A stretch of DNA of 64,000 nt from Campylobacter sp. (GCF_020024835.1 NZ_JAHHTD010000003.1:11973-75972); one strand, 5' to 3'; positions 7,874 through 19,800 are shown, counted from the first letter of the stretch. Program-made: numbers and translations. The notes: generated from the sequence alone by a model not told the origin.

Positions 7874-8869
7874 TTATTTTCTATTTGGCGAAGCTTTTGC
7901 TTCTGCACTATCAGGATAAGCAGTTTTTAATGCTTTATAAAATTTATTAGCACTTTTAGTATCACCAACTTTATCCAAACTAATTGCAGTATGATACAAT
8001 AACTTTGGCATATAATCGCCCTTAGTACTTATAGTGGAACTTTTTTTATAAAAATTTAAAGCTTCAGCATAATCTTGTTGCTTGTATTTTATTTCACCAA
8101 GCCAAAACGTAGATCTTGCTGGTTTATAATGAGTGTTTATTAAATACTCAAATTTACTTGTAGCTTCGTTAAATTTATTTTTGCCAACTTCTTCAATCGC
8201 TTGCTTTAAAATTTCGCTTGATTGTAATTGTTTCCAGCTTTCATCTAAAACTACCTCATTTTTATTTGCTTCATTATCACTAGTATTTAATTCTTGATTT
8301 ACGCTTACGTTATTATCATTTTGAATTACAACTTTAGAAGTCATATTTCCTTCTCGTTTTTCAATTCTATCAATTTCAGATTGAAAGAAAACTATGCTTT
8401 GATTTACATCATCTTTAGAAACATAATCTGCATTTATTTTATTCATCACATTAGTTATCTCACTTAAAATCTTTTGAATTTCTTGATAATTATTCTCTTG
8501 AATTTTTCTATTTTCTTCTATATACATTCTTAAATTTTGAATCTCTTGAGTAATATTTGAATCAAAATTATGATAACTATCTTCTAGAGAAAATAATCTA
8601 GTATTAATCTTAGAGTATTGAGTATTTAGCCCTTCAGTTACGCTTTGTAGGCCTTCTATATTTTCTACTGCTAAATTAATTTTGTTGGTTAAATTTGTAT
8701 AATACTCATTTAACATTCTCAAACGTTCTTGATTTTTATATTGGAGTTTTTCATTTTGTGTTAAGCCATAAGGTGTTTTACTATCTACTTTTCCCGCATC
8801 AAAAGCCGATATTTCAGCATATAAAAAAGTAGCTCCATAAAGAGCTACTAAAAATAATTTTATTTTCAT
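7874..8869 (-). CDS. cpoB: CpoB/YbgF-like periplasmic TPR protein of the Tol-Pal system (Cj0114-like)
   Basis: A 331-residue exported protein. It has a signal peptide (about residues 1-18, cleavage near LYA), a long coiled coil (about 40-170), a low-complexity linker and C-terminal tetratricopeptide repeats (about 215-325: AIEEVGKNKFNEATSKFEYL, then DYAEALNFYKKS). CpoB coordinates outer-membrane constriction with septal peptidoglycan synthesis through TolA. It lies directly downstream of pal, as in other proteobacteria. Five sites fit the Campylobacter N-glycosylation sequon D/E-X-N-X-S/T: N105, N156, N175, N187 and N195. The C. jejuni homologue is, as I recall, a known multi-glycosylated protein. 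Confidence 0.9.
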   Translation of the reverse strand: MKIKLFLVALYGATFLYAEISAFDAGKVDSKTPYGLTQNEKLQYKNQERLRMLNEYYTNLTNKINLAVENIEGLQSVTEGLNTQYSKINTRLFSLEDSYHNFDSNITQEIQNLRMYIEENRKIQENNYQEIQKILSEITNVMNKINADYVSKDDVNQSIVFFQSEIDRIEKREGNMTSKVVIQNDNNVSVNQELNTSDNEANKNEVVLDESWKQLQSSEILKQAIEEVGKNKFNEATSKFEYLINTHYKPARSTFWLGEIKYKQQDYAEALNFYKKSSTISTKGDYMPKLLYHTAISLDKVGDTKSANKFYKALKTAYPDSAEAKASPNRK

Positions 8870-8882
8870 AATCTAATAGAAC

Positions 8883-9371
8883 TTATTTTGTTATTTTAAA
8901 ATCAGCACGACGATTTTGTGCATCGCACGCCTTTGTTCTTTCAGTACATACAGGATTAGTCTCTCCATAACTCTTAACACTAATTCTATCAGCACTAACA
9001 CCTTGAGCTATTAAAGATTCTTTTACTGCCTTTGCTCTTTTTAAACCAAGAGCTTGATTATATTCATCAGTCCCCCACTCATCACAATTTCCTTCAACAA
9101 GAACAGAAGAATTCATAGCTTCATTGTTAAAAATTTGAGCATTTTTAACTATCACTTTTTGCATATCACTTTTAATATTAAATTTATCAAAGTCAAAATA
9201 AACACTAGAAATAGAATTTAAAGAATCTAAATTCTCATAACTATCTGATCCGCCACTTCCTTTAGAACTATCAACACTACTTGAGCTACTCATAGTTACA
9301 TTATTTTTCGTAGCACAACCACTAATAATTACAGCAAAAGCAGCAATTGAAGTAAAAACTATTTTTTTCAT
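8883..9371 (-). CDS. pal: Peptidoglycan-associated lipoprotein Pal (Omp18)
   Basis: Outer-membrane lipoprotein that anchors the membrane to peptidoglycan and works with TolB. A signal peptide ends in the lipobox IISGC, followed by a Ser/Gly-rich linker and a C-terminal OmpA-like domain with YFDFDKFNIK, VEGNCDEWGTDEYN and NQALGLKRAKAV, the peptidoglycan-binding pattern. Two ATGs are adjacent (9374 and 9371). The second is chosen because the AAGGAG Shine-Dalgarno is only 2 bases from the first but 5 from the second. The gene has its own promoter in the gap before tolB. In Campylobacter this protein is an immunodominant antigen. Confidence 0.95.
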   Translation of the reverse strand: MKKIVFTSIAAFAVIISGCATKNNVTMSSSSSVDSSKGSGGSDSYENLDSLNSISSVYFDFDKFNIKSDMQKVIVKNAQIFNNEAMNSSVLVEGNCDEWGTDEYNQALGLKRAKAVKESLIAQGVSADRISVKSYGETNPVCTERTKACDAQNRRADFKITK

Positions 9372-9388
9372 CATATCTCCTTAATTAA

Positions 9389-9394
9389 ATTATA
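9389..9394 (-). promoter_or_regulatory. Probable sigma70 -10 element for pal
   Basis: Read on the minus strand, the tolB-pal gap has CGTATAAT about 15 bases before the pal Shine-Dalgarno. It matches the extended Campylobacter -10 box and would let pal and downstream genes be expressed independently of the upstream tol genes. Confidence 0.6.
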
Positions 9395-9427
9395 CGCTAA
9401 TTATAACAAAAAAATATTATTTTATAC

Positions 9428-10627
9428 TTACCAATCAATCGATTGAATTTTACCAACCTTTAATCCATAATAAAATGCCTTATTTGCATTAATTCTTATA
9501 ATGCCTAATGCACTTTGAGAACCTAAATACTTGATAAAAATAATACTTTCACCATCACTTGAAAATCTTGGAAAAAGATTTTTTCCATTTGCAGTTAATT
9601 GCCTAATATAATCACTTTGTGTTGAAATTAAATAAAGATTAAAAACACCGCTTTGATCATACTCCCTGCTTGAATACACCATATAATTTTTATAAGTTGA
9701 AACAGAGGAGTTATTTTTTCCATGAAAAACAACTTGTTCTGCAATATTATTTTGTATATTTTGCATAAAAATATTAGGATATCCTAAACGATCAGAAACA
9801 AATACGATTTTTTGATCTCCATCAATAAAATTTCCATTTACATCTATACCAGAATAATTAGTAATTTGCTGATATTTTTTTGTATCAACATCATATAAAT
9901 ACACATCAGGTTGATCCTCTGGTGCCATAGTAAGTAGTATTTTTTTACCATCACTACTAACATCAGAAGCCACTATCATACCTTTACTTGCTATAATCTT
10001 TGTAGTATTTTTGCTTTTAATATCGTATTTATACAAAGTTGGAATTTCATTATCATAAGCAGTAAAATAAAATGCACTTTGTTCTTTATTTGCCCATTTA
10101 GGAAATAAATTTAATCCTTTTGAAATTAATACTTTTTGATAAGCTAATGTATAATCTGTGAGTAAAATATCACTTTGTTTTTTTCCTTGAGTTCTAGCTA
10201 TTAAAATTTTATGTTCCATCCAATCAACTGAAGCATAACCTAATTTTTTATTCATCTGTGCAATACTCTTATGTGCTAAGAATGGATATTCTTCTATGGA
10301 CATAATTTGATCAAAAAATCTTGCTTTTATTTCATTTGCAGCAAAAATTTCAACATTAATATCTAAAAGTTTTCCGTTTTTATTTAAAACATAGGAAAAA
10401 ATGTAATCACCTTGATTTTCTTCTTTAACTATTTCAAAATTTGCACTTACTTTTACATCATTTACCAACATATTGTAAAAACTTTTTTTTAATTCTAAAT
10501 TGGTTAAATTAGATTGATCTTTAATATAAATTTTTGGTAATTGCATACCTTTATTTGTAACTGAAATAGTTGCATCTTGTCCAAATAAAATTACACAAAA
10601 GGATAAAAAAATTAAAATATTTTTCAT
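9428..10627 (-). CDS. tolB: Tol-Pal system beta-propeller protein TolB
   Basis: Periplasmic TolB, 399 residues, with a signal peptide (about 1-16, ending near ILFGQ). The N-terminal domain is followed by a six-bladed propeller containing WD40-like PD40 repeats: SSDGKKILLTMAP, GDQKIVFVSDRLGYPNIFM and SSDGESIIFIKYL. TolB binds Pal and relays TolA-driven force during outer-membrane constriction. It overlaps the tolA-like gene by 4 bases upstream and is followed by pal, the standard order. Length is slightly short of the roughly 430 of E. coli, as in other Campylobacter. Confidence 0.93.
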   Translation of the reverse strand: MKNILIFLSFCVILFGQDATISVTNKGMQLPKIYIKDQSNLTNLELKKSFYNMLVNDVKVSANFEIVKEENQGDYIFSYVLNKNGKLLDINVEIFAANEIKARFFDQIMSIEEYPFLAHKSIAQMNKKLGYASVDWMEHKILIARTQGKKQSDILLTDYTLAYQKVLISKGLNLFPKWANKEQSAFYFTAYDNEIPTLYKYDIKSKNTTKIIASKGMIVASDVSSDGKKILLTMAPEDQPDVYLYDVDTKKYQQITNYSGIDVNGNFIDGDQKIVFVSDRLGYPNIFMQNIQNNIAEQVVFHGKNNSSVSTYKNYMVYSSREYDQSGVFNLYLISTQSDYIRQLTANGKNLFPRFSSDGESIIFIKYLGSQSALGIIRINANKAFYYGLKVGKIQSIDW

Positions 10628-11403
10628 TGTTTCTCCATATTAAATTCGATTATATCACTAAGTTTCATTTTAATTTGCATTATTTTACCACCTGGAGGTA
10701 ACGTTATGTATTTACCTTCTAAATTTTGTAAAAATTCTTGTGCTTTTAAATCAAAATTTTCACTAAATGCTCTAGAAAAATTAATCAAATGAAAATATCC
10801 ACTACTATCAATTATAAATTCAACTTCTATACTTAAATTACCACTTGGGTTATAAATCCGCCATCTTTCCTCAAGATACTTTCTTACAGATCCTAAAAAT
10901 TGATCATAAATTCCAGTTTTTTGTTCAATTAAAGATTGTCCTAAATTTTTATTTATTTGCAAATTTTCATTAAATTGCTGGGAAAAATTTGAAATTTTTT
11001 CTCTAGAAGTAAAAGTAGGTTTTTTTGAAGGCATAGAAGATTGAACTTTAGTTGTTTTTTCTTCTTGATACTCTTTTAAATTTCCAAACAATTCATTAAA
11101 ATTACTTGCTTGCTGTTTTATATCTTGTGTTTTAACATTCTTATTAGTGGTATATTTTTGAAGTAAATTATTTTCAAAAAGTTCTTGTAGAGATTCTTTA
11201 TAGGTTTCTTGTAAATTATCTGAAGAATTTCGCTGGAAATTATCGCCTAATTCTATATTAATAAAATTATTAGGATTATCCGTATAATCTAACGCATTTT
11301 CTTGAAATTGCACAATTTTAAAAAAAACTAAAAACACAACACAAAAATAAATCAATATCGCATAGATAAAAGATTTTATATTAAAATCTAAATATTCTTG
11401 CAT
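10624..11403 (-). CDS. tolA: TolA/TonB-like energy-transducing protein
   Basis: A 259-residue inner-membrane protein. It has a short cytoplasmic start, one transmembrane helix (about residues 12-30, IYAILIYFCVVFLVFFKIV), a long polar helical stretch rich in Gln/Asn/Lys, and a C-terminal TonB-like domain (YLEERWRIYNPSGNLSIEVE to LPPGGKIMQI). In place between tolR and tolB it would be the TolA that carries proton-motive force from TolQR to TolB-Pal. It is much shorter and more divergent than E. coli TolA, which is why such genes are often annotated TonB-like. Position makes TolA the better call. Confidence 0.85.
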   Translation of the reverse strand: MQEYLDFNIKSFIYAILIYFCVVFLVFFKIVQFQENALDYTDNPNNFINIELGDNFQRNSSDNLQETYKESLQELFENNLLQKYTTNKNVKTQDIKQQASNFNELFGNLKEYQEEKTTKVQSSMPSKKPTFTSREKISNFSQQFNENLQINKNLGQSLIEQKTGIYDQFLGSVRKYLEERWRIYNPSGNLSIEVEFIIDSSGYFHLINFSRAFSENFDLKAQEFLQNLEGKYITLPPGGKIMQIKMKLSDIIEFNMEKQ

Positions 11404-11406
11404 ATT

Positions 11407-11796
11407 TTACTCAGTCTGTAATGCAACTTTATGAAATCCAATGTGTTTCATAGTTTTTAAAACACTCATTACATCATCATATTTTAAATTTTTATCAGCT
11501 CGTATAAATACTATTTCATCTGTGTTATATTGATGTTTTAATGAATTCATATTATCAGCAAAACTCAAAAAATCAAATTTATTTTTACCAACAAAAATTT
11601 CTTTTTTTGCATTAATAGTGATTATAAGACTTTTTAAATTTGGCGCACTAGAATTATTTTGAGAACCTTGAGGTAGTTGAACTTTTTCTTCATAAGTTAT
11701 ACTCGGTGCTGTTACCATCAATATGGCAAGCAAAACGAGCATAATATCAACTAAAGGAGTGATATTTAATTCTGGTTTATCCTCTAAAAACTTCAC
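11407..11796 (-). CDS. tolR: TolR/ExbD-family biopolymer transport protein
   Basis: A 129-residue ExbD/TolR protein. A single N-terminal helix carries the protonatable aspartate in LNITPLVDIMLVLLAILMV (Asp17), the family signature, and a periplasmic domain follows with VFIRADKNLKYDDVMSVL. With TolQ it forms the proton channel that powers the Tol-Pal complex. It lies 1-2 bases from tolQ and 3 from the tolA-like gene. ExbD of an iron-uptake system is the alternative by sequence alone, but the tolB-pal neighbours favour TolR. Confidence 0.9.
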   Translation of the reverse strand: MKFLEDKPELNITPLVDIMLVLLAILMVTAPSITYEEKVQLPQGSQNNSSAPNLKSLIITINAKKEIFVGKNKFDFLSFADNMNSLKHQYNTDEIVFIRADKNLKYDDVMSVLKTMKHIGFHKVALQTE

Positions 11797-11797
11797 C

Positions 11798-12355
11798 TTA
11801 AACCTTCAAGCTAATTAATAATTTAATTTCACTATCTAAAATATTGATTAATTCATAAGCCTTACGTTTAATAATTAGATGAAAACTATAAGCTGGAATT
11901 GCAACTAAAATTCCACACCCAGTTGCAATTAGAGCTTCACTAATTTTTGGAGCAATAATACTTAAAGAATTTTGAATCTCTAAACCACCAAAAGTTTCAA
12001 GTATAGAAATAACCGTTCCAAAAAGACCTATAAAAGGAGAAGTAGAAGCTACAATACTAAGCCATGTTAAACCTATAGTTGATTTTTTTTCAAGTAAATT
12101 CTTATAAATATTTAATTTTGCTTCATCTACATCAACACATCTTTTTAAAATTGAAGAACTTTGGCTTAAATCCTTTTCACCTCTCATTAAAGCCTCAAGA
12201 GACTGATTTTCATCTTTAATCCAATTGCCAATGACTGCCAATCTAGAAAATAAAATTGTAAAACTAAGTATAAAATAAATCGAAAGCCATACTAATACTA
12301 TATATGTAATTAAACTTGTGTTATCAAAAAAATTAAAAATTGCTTGAAAATTCAC
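11798..12355 (-). CDS. tolQ: TolQ/ExbB-family proton channel protein
   Basis: A 185-residue MotA/TolQ/ExbB protein with three membrane segments: one near residues 15-37 and a C-terminal pair within WLSIVASTSPFIGLFGTVISI and SEALIATGCGILVAIPAYSF. The second of these contains the conserved proline and threonine that line the proton path. It partners TolR. Its ATG overlaps the atpC stop by one base, so the Tol genes appear transcriptionally tied to the ATP synthase operon upstream. The protein is shorter than E. coli TolQ (230 aa). Confidence 0.9.
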   Translation of the reverse strand: MNFQAIFNFFDNTSLITYIVLVWLSIYFILSFTILFSRLAVIGNWIKDENQSLEALMRGEKDLSQSSSILKRCVDVDEAKLNIYKNLLEKKSTIGLTWLSIVASTSPFIGLFGTVISILETFGGLEIQNSLSIIAPKISEALIATGCGILVAIPAYSFHLIIKRKAYELINILDSEIKLLISLKV

Positions 12356-12744
12356 TATTTTTGCCTTATATTACTATCTAATTTAGCAAAAGTAGAAGCT
12401 AAAGCTATATTATCACTACTCATAGATTTTATAAGCTCTTTTGCTTCATCAAGTCTTTTTGCTATTTCGCTATCAGTGTTACCGCCAACCCATACAGCAC
12501 CTTTAGCGATGACACTCACTTTTGTCTCAGATATTTTAGCATATCCAGAATCAATAGCAACTAATTCATGGGTGGAATTTGACGTTTCAATGTCTATAAT
12601 TCCAGTTTTTAAAGATGCAATTAAAGAAGCGTGTCCTTTTAATACTCCAAACTCGCCTTCACTCCCTGGTAAAACGACAAGTTTTGCTTGATCTTTATAA
12701 ATTATCCCTACTGGTGTTACTATTTCTAAAGATATTAAATCCAT
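12355..12744 (-). CDS. atpC: ATP synthase F1 subunit epsilon
   Basis: Epsilon subunit of the F1 central stalk, which couples rotation to catalysis and inhibits hydrolysis. At 129 residues it shows the N-terminal beta sandwich (ISLEIVTPVGIIYKDQAKLV, VLPGSEGEFGVLKGHASLIA) and a short C-terminal helical pair ending SNIRQK. It follows atpD by 3 bases and overlaps tolQ. Cotranscription with the Tol genes is likely. Confidence 0.95.
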   Translation of the reverse strand: MDLISLEIVTPVGIIYKDQAKLVVLPGSEGEFGVLKGHASLIASLKTGIIDIETSNSTHELVAIDSGYAKISETKVSVIAKGAVWVGGNTDSEIAKRLDEAKELIKSMSSDNIALASTFAKLDSNIRQK

Positions 12745-12747
12745 CGA

Positions 12748-15098
<2,351 letters not shown>

Positions 15099-15107
15099 CA
15101 AAAAACC

Positions 15108-16613
15108 TCATATATGGTTTGCTTTAAACTCGCTTAATGCTTTAGCTAATTTTTCTTCTAAATCTTTATCTAAAGATTTTTTAGTTCTAATTTGCTCAAA
15201 GATTTCTGGATATTTAGCTTCGATAAAAGGATATAAAGCAGTTTCAAATTCATTGATTTTAGAAACAGCAATATCATCTAAATAACCTTTAGTGCCAGCA
15301 TATATAATTACAACTTGATTCTCTGCTGATAGTGGAGAATATGGTGGTTGTTTTAAAATTTCTACCATTCTTTGACCCCGCTCTAGTTGCTTTCTACTTG
15401 CTTCATCTAAATCACTTGCAAATTGTGCAAAAGCTTGCAATTCTCTATATTGAGCTAAATCAAGTCTTAAAGTTCCTGAAACTTGCTTAGTAGCTTTAAT
15501 TTGTGCTGCTCCACCAACCCTAGATACTGATAAGCCTACATTGATAGCTGGACGAATGCCTGAGTTAAACAAATCTGTTTCTAAGAAAATTTGACCATCA
15601 GTAATTGAAATAACATTAGTTGGAATATAAGCTGAAACATCTCCTGCTTGAGTTTCAATAATAGGCAATGCTGTTAAACTTCCTGCTCCTAATTCATCAC
15701 TTAATTTACTTGCACGCTCTAATAATCTTGAATGCAAATAAAATACATCTCCAGGATAAGCTTCTCTACCTGGAGGACGACGTAATATTAATGACATTTC
15801 ACGATAAGCAATAGCATGTTTGCTTAAATCATCATAAACAATCAAAGCGTGTCTTGAATTGTCTCTAAAATATTCTCCTATTGTTACACCAGTATATGGA
15901 GCAAGATATTGAAGTGCGGCAGGGTCTGAAGCACCAGCATTAACAACAATGCTATATTCCATAGCACCATATTCTTCAAGTTTTTTAACCACTTGAGCTA
16001 CCGTGCTTTGCTTTTGACCTATTGCAACATAAATACAAATAACATCTTTACCTTTTTGACTGATAATAGTATCAATTGCAACTGTGGTTTTACCTGTTTG
16101 TCTATCGCCTATAATAAGCTCTCTTTGGCCACGACCTATTGGAACTAAAGCATCAATGGCTTTTATACCCGTGTGTAAAGGTTCATGAACACTTTTTCTA
16201 GCCATAATACCCTTAGCTTTTTCTTCAACGAAGCGAAATTCACTAGTTTCAATCACACCTTTAGCATCAATTGGCTCACCTAAAGCATTAACAACCCTAC
16301 CAATTAAAGCATCACCAACTGGAACTTTTAGAAGTTTTTTAAGTCTTTTTACAGAGCTACCTTCTTTAAGTCCTGAAGTTTTACCTAAAATAACAATACC
16401 AACGCTTGATTCTTCTAAATTAAGAACCATACCTTTTTCACCATTTTCAAATTCAACCATTTCTCCAGCCATAGCATTCTTAAGGCCATAAACCTTAGCA
16501 ACACCATCAGCTACTGAAATAATTTTGCCTGTTTCTTCTATTTCAAGATTAAAATCAAAATTTTCAATTCTTTCTTTAATGATAGAACTAATTTCATCTG
16601 CTTTAAATTTCAC
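15108..16613 (-). CDS. atpA: ATP synthase F1 subunit alpha
   Basis: Non-catalytic alpha subunit, 501 residues, the family length. The P-loop [16 protein letters not shown], the Walker B-like [12 protein letters not shown], and the [15 protein letters not shown] and [13 protein letters not shown] arginine-finger regions are all intact. An AGGAGATTGA Shine-Dalgarno precedes the ATG. Position is atpH, atpA, atpG as in most bacteria. Confidence 0.97.
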   Translation of the reverse strand: MKFKADEISSIIKERIENFDFNLEIEETGKIISVADGVAKVYGLKNAMAGEMVEFENGEKGMVLNLEESSVGIVILGKTSGLKEGSSVKRLKKLLKVPVGDALIGRVVNALGEPIDAKGVIETSEFRFVEEKAKGIMARKSVHEPLHTGIKAIDALVPIGRGQRELIIGDRQTGKTTVAIDTIISQKGKDVICIYVAIGQKQSTVAQVVKKLEEYGAMEYSIVVNAGASDPAALQYLAPYTGVTIGEYFRDNSRHALIVYDDLSKHAIAYREMSLILRRPPGREAYPGDVFYLHSRLLERASKLSDELGAGSLTALPIIETQAGDVSAYIPTNVISITDGQIFLETDLFNSGIRPAINVGLSVSRVGGAAQIKATKQVSGTLRLDLAQYRELQAFAQFASDLDEASRKQLERGQRMVEILKQPPYSPLSAENQVVIIYAGTKGYLDDIAVSKINEFETALYPFIEAKYPEIFEQIRTKKSLDKDLEEKLAKALSEFKANHI

Positions 16614-16622
16614 TCAATCTCC

Positions 16623-17144
16623 TTAAATTGCTTTTAATATATATTCATTCATTTTAGTTTTTAGATTTTGCATAGAAAATGATATTTCATATCCTAAAGT
16701 ATCTAAACTAATTTTTACGCCATCGTTATCATTTATCTTACTATTTAATCTAATTTTTGCATTAAATTTTTGACTTAATTTATTTTCTAAGTTTTTAACT
16801 TCATCTTCATTTAATATTTCTCTAGAATAAATTTCTCCTGAAAAAATATTTTCTTTTAATGCTTTTTGCTCACTCAATTCTTTGGTAATTTGAGGTATTA
16901 ACTTTTCTCTAGAATTATTTACAATCAGTGTTAAAAAATTTTTAAAAGCTTGAGTTGGGTTATCTAACAAAGAAAATAAAAAATCTAGCTTTTTATCTCG
17001 TTTTATATCATAAGAATCTAAAATATCTAAAAATTTAGATGAGTTAAAAGCTGAAGAAAGTATTAATAGCTTTGAGTAAAAATCTTCAAAATCATTCCTA
17101 TTTAAAATAGCCTTAGCATAAATTCTTGCTACAACATTATCCAT
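16623..17144 (-). CDS. atpH: ATP synthase subunit delta
   Basis: Delta (OSCP) subunit joining the F1 head to the peripheral stalk, 173 residues. The N-terminal helical bundle (VARIYAKAILNRNDFEDFYS) and the C-terminal segment with KIRLNSKINDNDGVKISLDT match the family, although delta is poorly conserved. It shares one base with the atpF stop and precedes atpA by 9 bases. The position within the F1 gene order makes the call firm. Confidence 0.93.
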   Translation of the reverse strand: MDNVVARIYAKAILNRNDFEDFYSKLLILSSAFNSSKFLDILDSYDIKRDKKLDFLFSLLDNPTQAFKNFLTLIVNNSREKLIPQITKELSEQKALKENIFSGEIYSREILNEDEVKNLENKLSQKFNAKIRLNSKINDNDGVKISLDTLGYEISFSMQNLKTKMNEYILKAI

Positions 17145-17656
17145 TATGATACCTTTTTCATCATTATATTAACAATTTCTTTTTGTTTTAAACATAAATC
17201 ATTATCTTTAAAAATTTCTTCTAAAATTAAGCCAATAACCTCTTTTTCCATTTTTCTTATTTCATAATCTTTATGTTCTTGAAATAATTTTTCTAAAACA
17301 TCTATTTCGGCTTTTGTTTCATTTTCAATTTTACTAGCAAGTATTTCAGCTTCTTTCTTAGCAAGCGTAATTGTATTGATTGATTCTTGTTTGGCAAGAT
17401 CTAATTTTTTCATCATCTCTAATTTTAAATTTTTGCTAGCAATTAATTTTTCTTGAATTTCATTCATTTTAGATGAAATCTTATCGATTCTATCATTGTA
17501 GAATTTTTTCAAAGGAGTAGCAATAAAATAATATAAAATTGCCACAAATAAAATAAAATTTATTATTCTTGGCAAAATATCATAATCCTCATCTACACCT
17601 CCTGCTGCAAAAGCATAAAAAGGTGCAATAGCGAATAATAAAATACTTTTTATCAT
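17144..17656 (-). CDS. atpF: ATP synthase F0 subunit b
   Basis: Peripheral stalk b subunit, 170 residues. The N terminus resembles a cleavable signal (MIKSILLFAIAPFYAFAAGG), followed by a membrane helix (about 31-48, IINFILFVAILYYFIATPL) and a long charged coiled coil rich in Lys and Glu. A signal-like leader before the b-subunit anchor is typical of Campylobacterota. It follows the b' gene by 14 bases and overlaps atpH by one base. Confidence 0.92.
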   Translation of the reverse strand: MIKSILLFAIAPFYAFAAGGVDEDYDILPRIINFILFVAILYYFIATPLKKFYNDRIDKISSKMNEIQEKLIASKNLKLEMMKKLDLAKQESINTITLAKKEAEILASKIENETKAEIDVLEKLFQEHKDYEIRKMEKEVIGLILEEIFKDNDLCLKQKEIVNIMMKKVS

Positions 17657-17670
17657 ACTTTTTTAGCTCC

Positions 17671-18096
17671 TTAAATTTTACTCAAGCTATTTTGAAAGCT
17701 CTGTTTAAACTCTGGTATTTTTAAATATAATTCCTCTTTTAGTTCTTTTTCTTTTTCTTTCAAACTTTTTAAAAAAACATTCATTTGATCTTCAAGTTCC
17801 TTTTTTTTATTAGCTAATTCTTTTTCTTGCCTTATCTTTGCTTCTTCTATAGCTTTTGCTTTGATTTGATTAATCTCATCTTTAGTTTTTATGTGAATTC
17901 TTTCTAATTCAAATTCTACATTTGAAATATCATCAGAATTTTTTTTCATTTTGTTTTCATCATTTTTTATAGTTAAATCTCTAGAATCCATAAAATTCAT
18001 CAAAGGTTTATAAAGCATAGAATTTAAAATTGCTATCATAAGTAAAAATATCACTCCTGTGGCGATCATAGTAGAAAAATGAACATCATCAAACAT
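17671..18096 (-). CDS. atpF': ATP synthase F0 subunit b'
   Basis: A 141-residue second b-type subunit. It has one N-terminal membrane helix (STMIATGVIFLLMIAILNSM), then the SMLYKPLMNFMDSRD hinge and an alpha-helical charged stalk. Paired b and b' genes occur in phototrophs and in Campylobacterota, where they form a heterodimeric stator. It is the first ATP synthase gene of the block, preceded by 63 bp after parB. Subunits a and c are not encoded in this window. Confidence 0.92.
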   Translation of the reverse strand: MFDDVHFSTMIATGVIFLLMIAILNSMLYKPLMNFMDSRDLTIKNDENKMKKNSDDISNVEFELERIHIKTKDEINQIKAKAIEEAKIRQEKELANKKKELEDQMNVFLKSLKEKEKELKEELYLKIPEFKQSFQNSLSKI

Positions 18097-18159
18097 TAAT
18101 ACTCCTAAAAATCTCTAAAATAAGCTAAAGATTATAGCAAATAAATCCTAAAAACATAT

Positions 18160-19011
18160 TTAATCTAAAATATGTAACATTTCTTCAATTTGGCTTTCAT
18201 CTTTAAAATTAATTATTATTTTGGAATTTTTAATACTAGATTTAAAACCAAGTAATTTAAGTTTAACTTGCAAATTTTTCATTGCTACAGGTAATTGTTT
18301 ATCACAAACATCTAATTTCGTATCAACATTTACACTTTTAAAATTTTTAATCAACTTTTCAGTATCTCTTACGTTTAATTTTTGTCCAATAATTGTATCT
18401 ACAATAGTTTTTTCATCTTCTTTGTCAAGTCCAACTAAAACTTTTGCATGACCTTGAGATAGCTTACCTTCTATAATTAAATTTTGTGTTTGTTCATTTA
18501 AATTTAGTAATCTCAAAGTATTTGTAATTTGCGATCTTGATTTGTGTATAATGTCTGAAAGTTTTTCTTGAGTGATATGATAAATATCTAATAATTCTTT
18601 ATAAGAATAAGCTAATTCAATAGGATTTAAATTTTCTCTTTGAATATTTTCAATTAAAGCTAATTCTCTTAATTTTACTTCATCTACATCAAGAATAATA
18701 GCTTTAATTTTATCATAAGCTAAAATCTTATATGCTCTAAATCTTCTTTCACCGGCTATTAAAATATAAGAATCCTCATCTTTTTTTAAAACTACAATAG
18801 GTTGTAACAGACCATATTCTTTAATAGAATTTGCAAGTTCATCTAAAGCTTGTTGATCAAATTTTTTCCTTGGTTGATAAGGATTAGGAATGATTGTATT
18901 AATATCCAACATTTCAATTTTATTATTAAAACCGAGTTCTTTTTCGTAGGCTTCACTAATATCTTCTAAAATAGTATTTAAACCTCTTCCTAAAGCTCTT
19001 TTTTTTGCCAT
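18160..19011 (-). CDS. parB: Chromosome partitioning protein ParB (Spo0J family)
   Basis: Centromere-binding CTPase of the chromosome segregation system, 283 residues. The N-terminal ParB box (IIPNPYQPRKKFD) and the CTP-binding LIAGERRFRAYK motif are clear. A central helix-turn-helix (ITQEKLSDIIHKSRSQITNT, KLSQGHAKVLVGL) and a C-terminal dimerisation region follow. It is 3 bases from parA. I looked for a canonical parS palindrome nearby and saw none. Confidence 0.95.
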   Translation of the reverse strand: MAKKRALGRGLNTILEDISEAYEKELGFNNKIEMLDINTIIPNPYQPRKKFDQQALDELANSIKEYGLLQPIVVLKKDEDSYILIAGERRFRAYKILAYDKIKAIILDVDEVKLRELALIENIQRENLNPIELAYSYKELLDIYHITQEKLSDIIHKSRSQITNTLRLLNLNEQTQNLIIEGKLSQGHAKVLVGLDKEDEKTIVDTIIGQKLNVRDTEKLIKNFKSVNVDTKLDVCDKQLPVAMKNLQVKLKLLGFKSSIKNSKIIINFKDESQIEEMLHILD

Positions 19012-19014
19012 AAA

Positions 19015-19800
19015 TTATCCTATTAAAATTGATTGAGCTAAGCTTTGATATGCTAAAGAACCAGGAGATTTTATATCATAAAGTATAATAGGTTTGCCAT
19101 AACTTGGGCTTTCTGCCAACTTAACATTTCTTGGAATAATGATAAAATCATCTTCACTTTCACTTGTTTTAAATAATTTTTGTTTAAAATTTTGCTTTAA
19201 ATCTTCCATAGTATCTTTAGAAAGATTATTTTGTGAGCTATACATTGTAGGTAAAAAACCCTTGATTTTAAGCTTTGGATTTATACTTTTTTTTACGAAT
19301 TTAATGGTATTTAATACCATCGCAACTCCTTCAAGTGCGTAAAATTCGCATTGTATAGGGATAATAACACTATCGCTAGCTGCAAAAGCATTGACCGTAA
19401 TGCTACCAAGTGCTGGTGGAGAGTCTATAATAATGAAATCATAATCATCTGCAACTTCTTTTAATTTTTCACGCAATATAGTTCTATATTCTTTATTATC
19501 CTCGACCATTTCTTGCTCAATACCTACTAGCGAAATATTTGAAGGTGCTAAATATAATTGTGATAATTCTGTCTTCAAAATAATTTCAGAAAGTTTTTTT
19601 CTACCTATGAAAACATGATAAATATTGTATTCATAATTACTCCTATTAAAACCAAGTCCAGTAGTAGCATTAGCTTGTGGATCAATATCTATTAAAAGTA
19701 TTTTTTTTTCAGCCACAGCTAAAGACGCTGCTAAATTTATAGCTGTTGTGGTTTTGCCAACACCACCTTTTTGATTTGCTATAGTTATTATTTCACTCAT
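19015..19800 (-). CDS. parA: Chromosome partitioning ATPase ParA (Soj)
   Basis: ParA-type ATPase, 261 residues, that positions replicated origins with ParB. The deviant Walker A KGGVGKTTTAINLAASL at the N terminus, the A' motif LLIDIDPQANATTGLG and the Walker B IIIDSPPALG are all present. The start overlaps the birA stop by 4 bases, so biotin ligase, ParA and ParB are translationally linked. Confidence 0.96.
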   Translation of the reverse strand: MSEIITIANQKGGVGKTTTAINLAASLAVAEKKILLIDIDPQANATTGLGFNRSNYEYNIYHVFIGRKKLSEIILKTELSQLYLAPSNISLVGIEQEMVEDNKEYRTILREKLKEVADDYDFIIIDSPPALGSITVNAFAASDSVIIPIQCEFYALEGVAMVLNTIKFVKKSINPKLKIKGFLPTMYSSQNNLSKDTMEDLKQNFKQKLFKTSESEDDFIIIPRNVKLAESPSYGKPIILYDIKSPGSLAYQSLAQSILIG

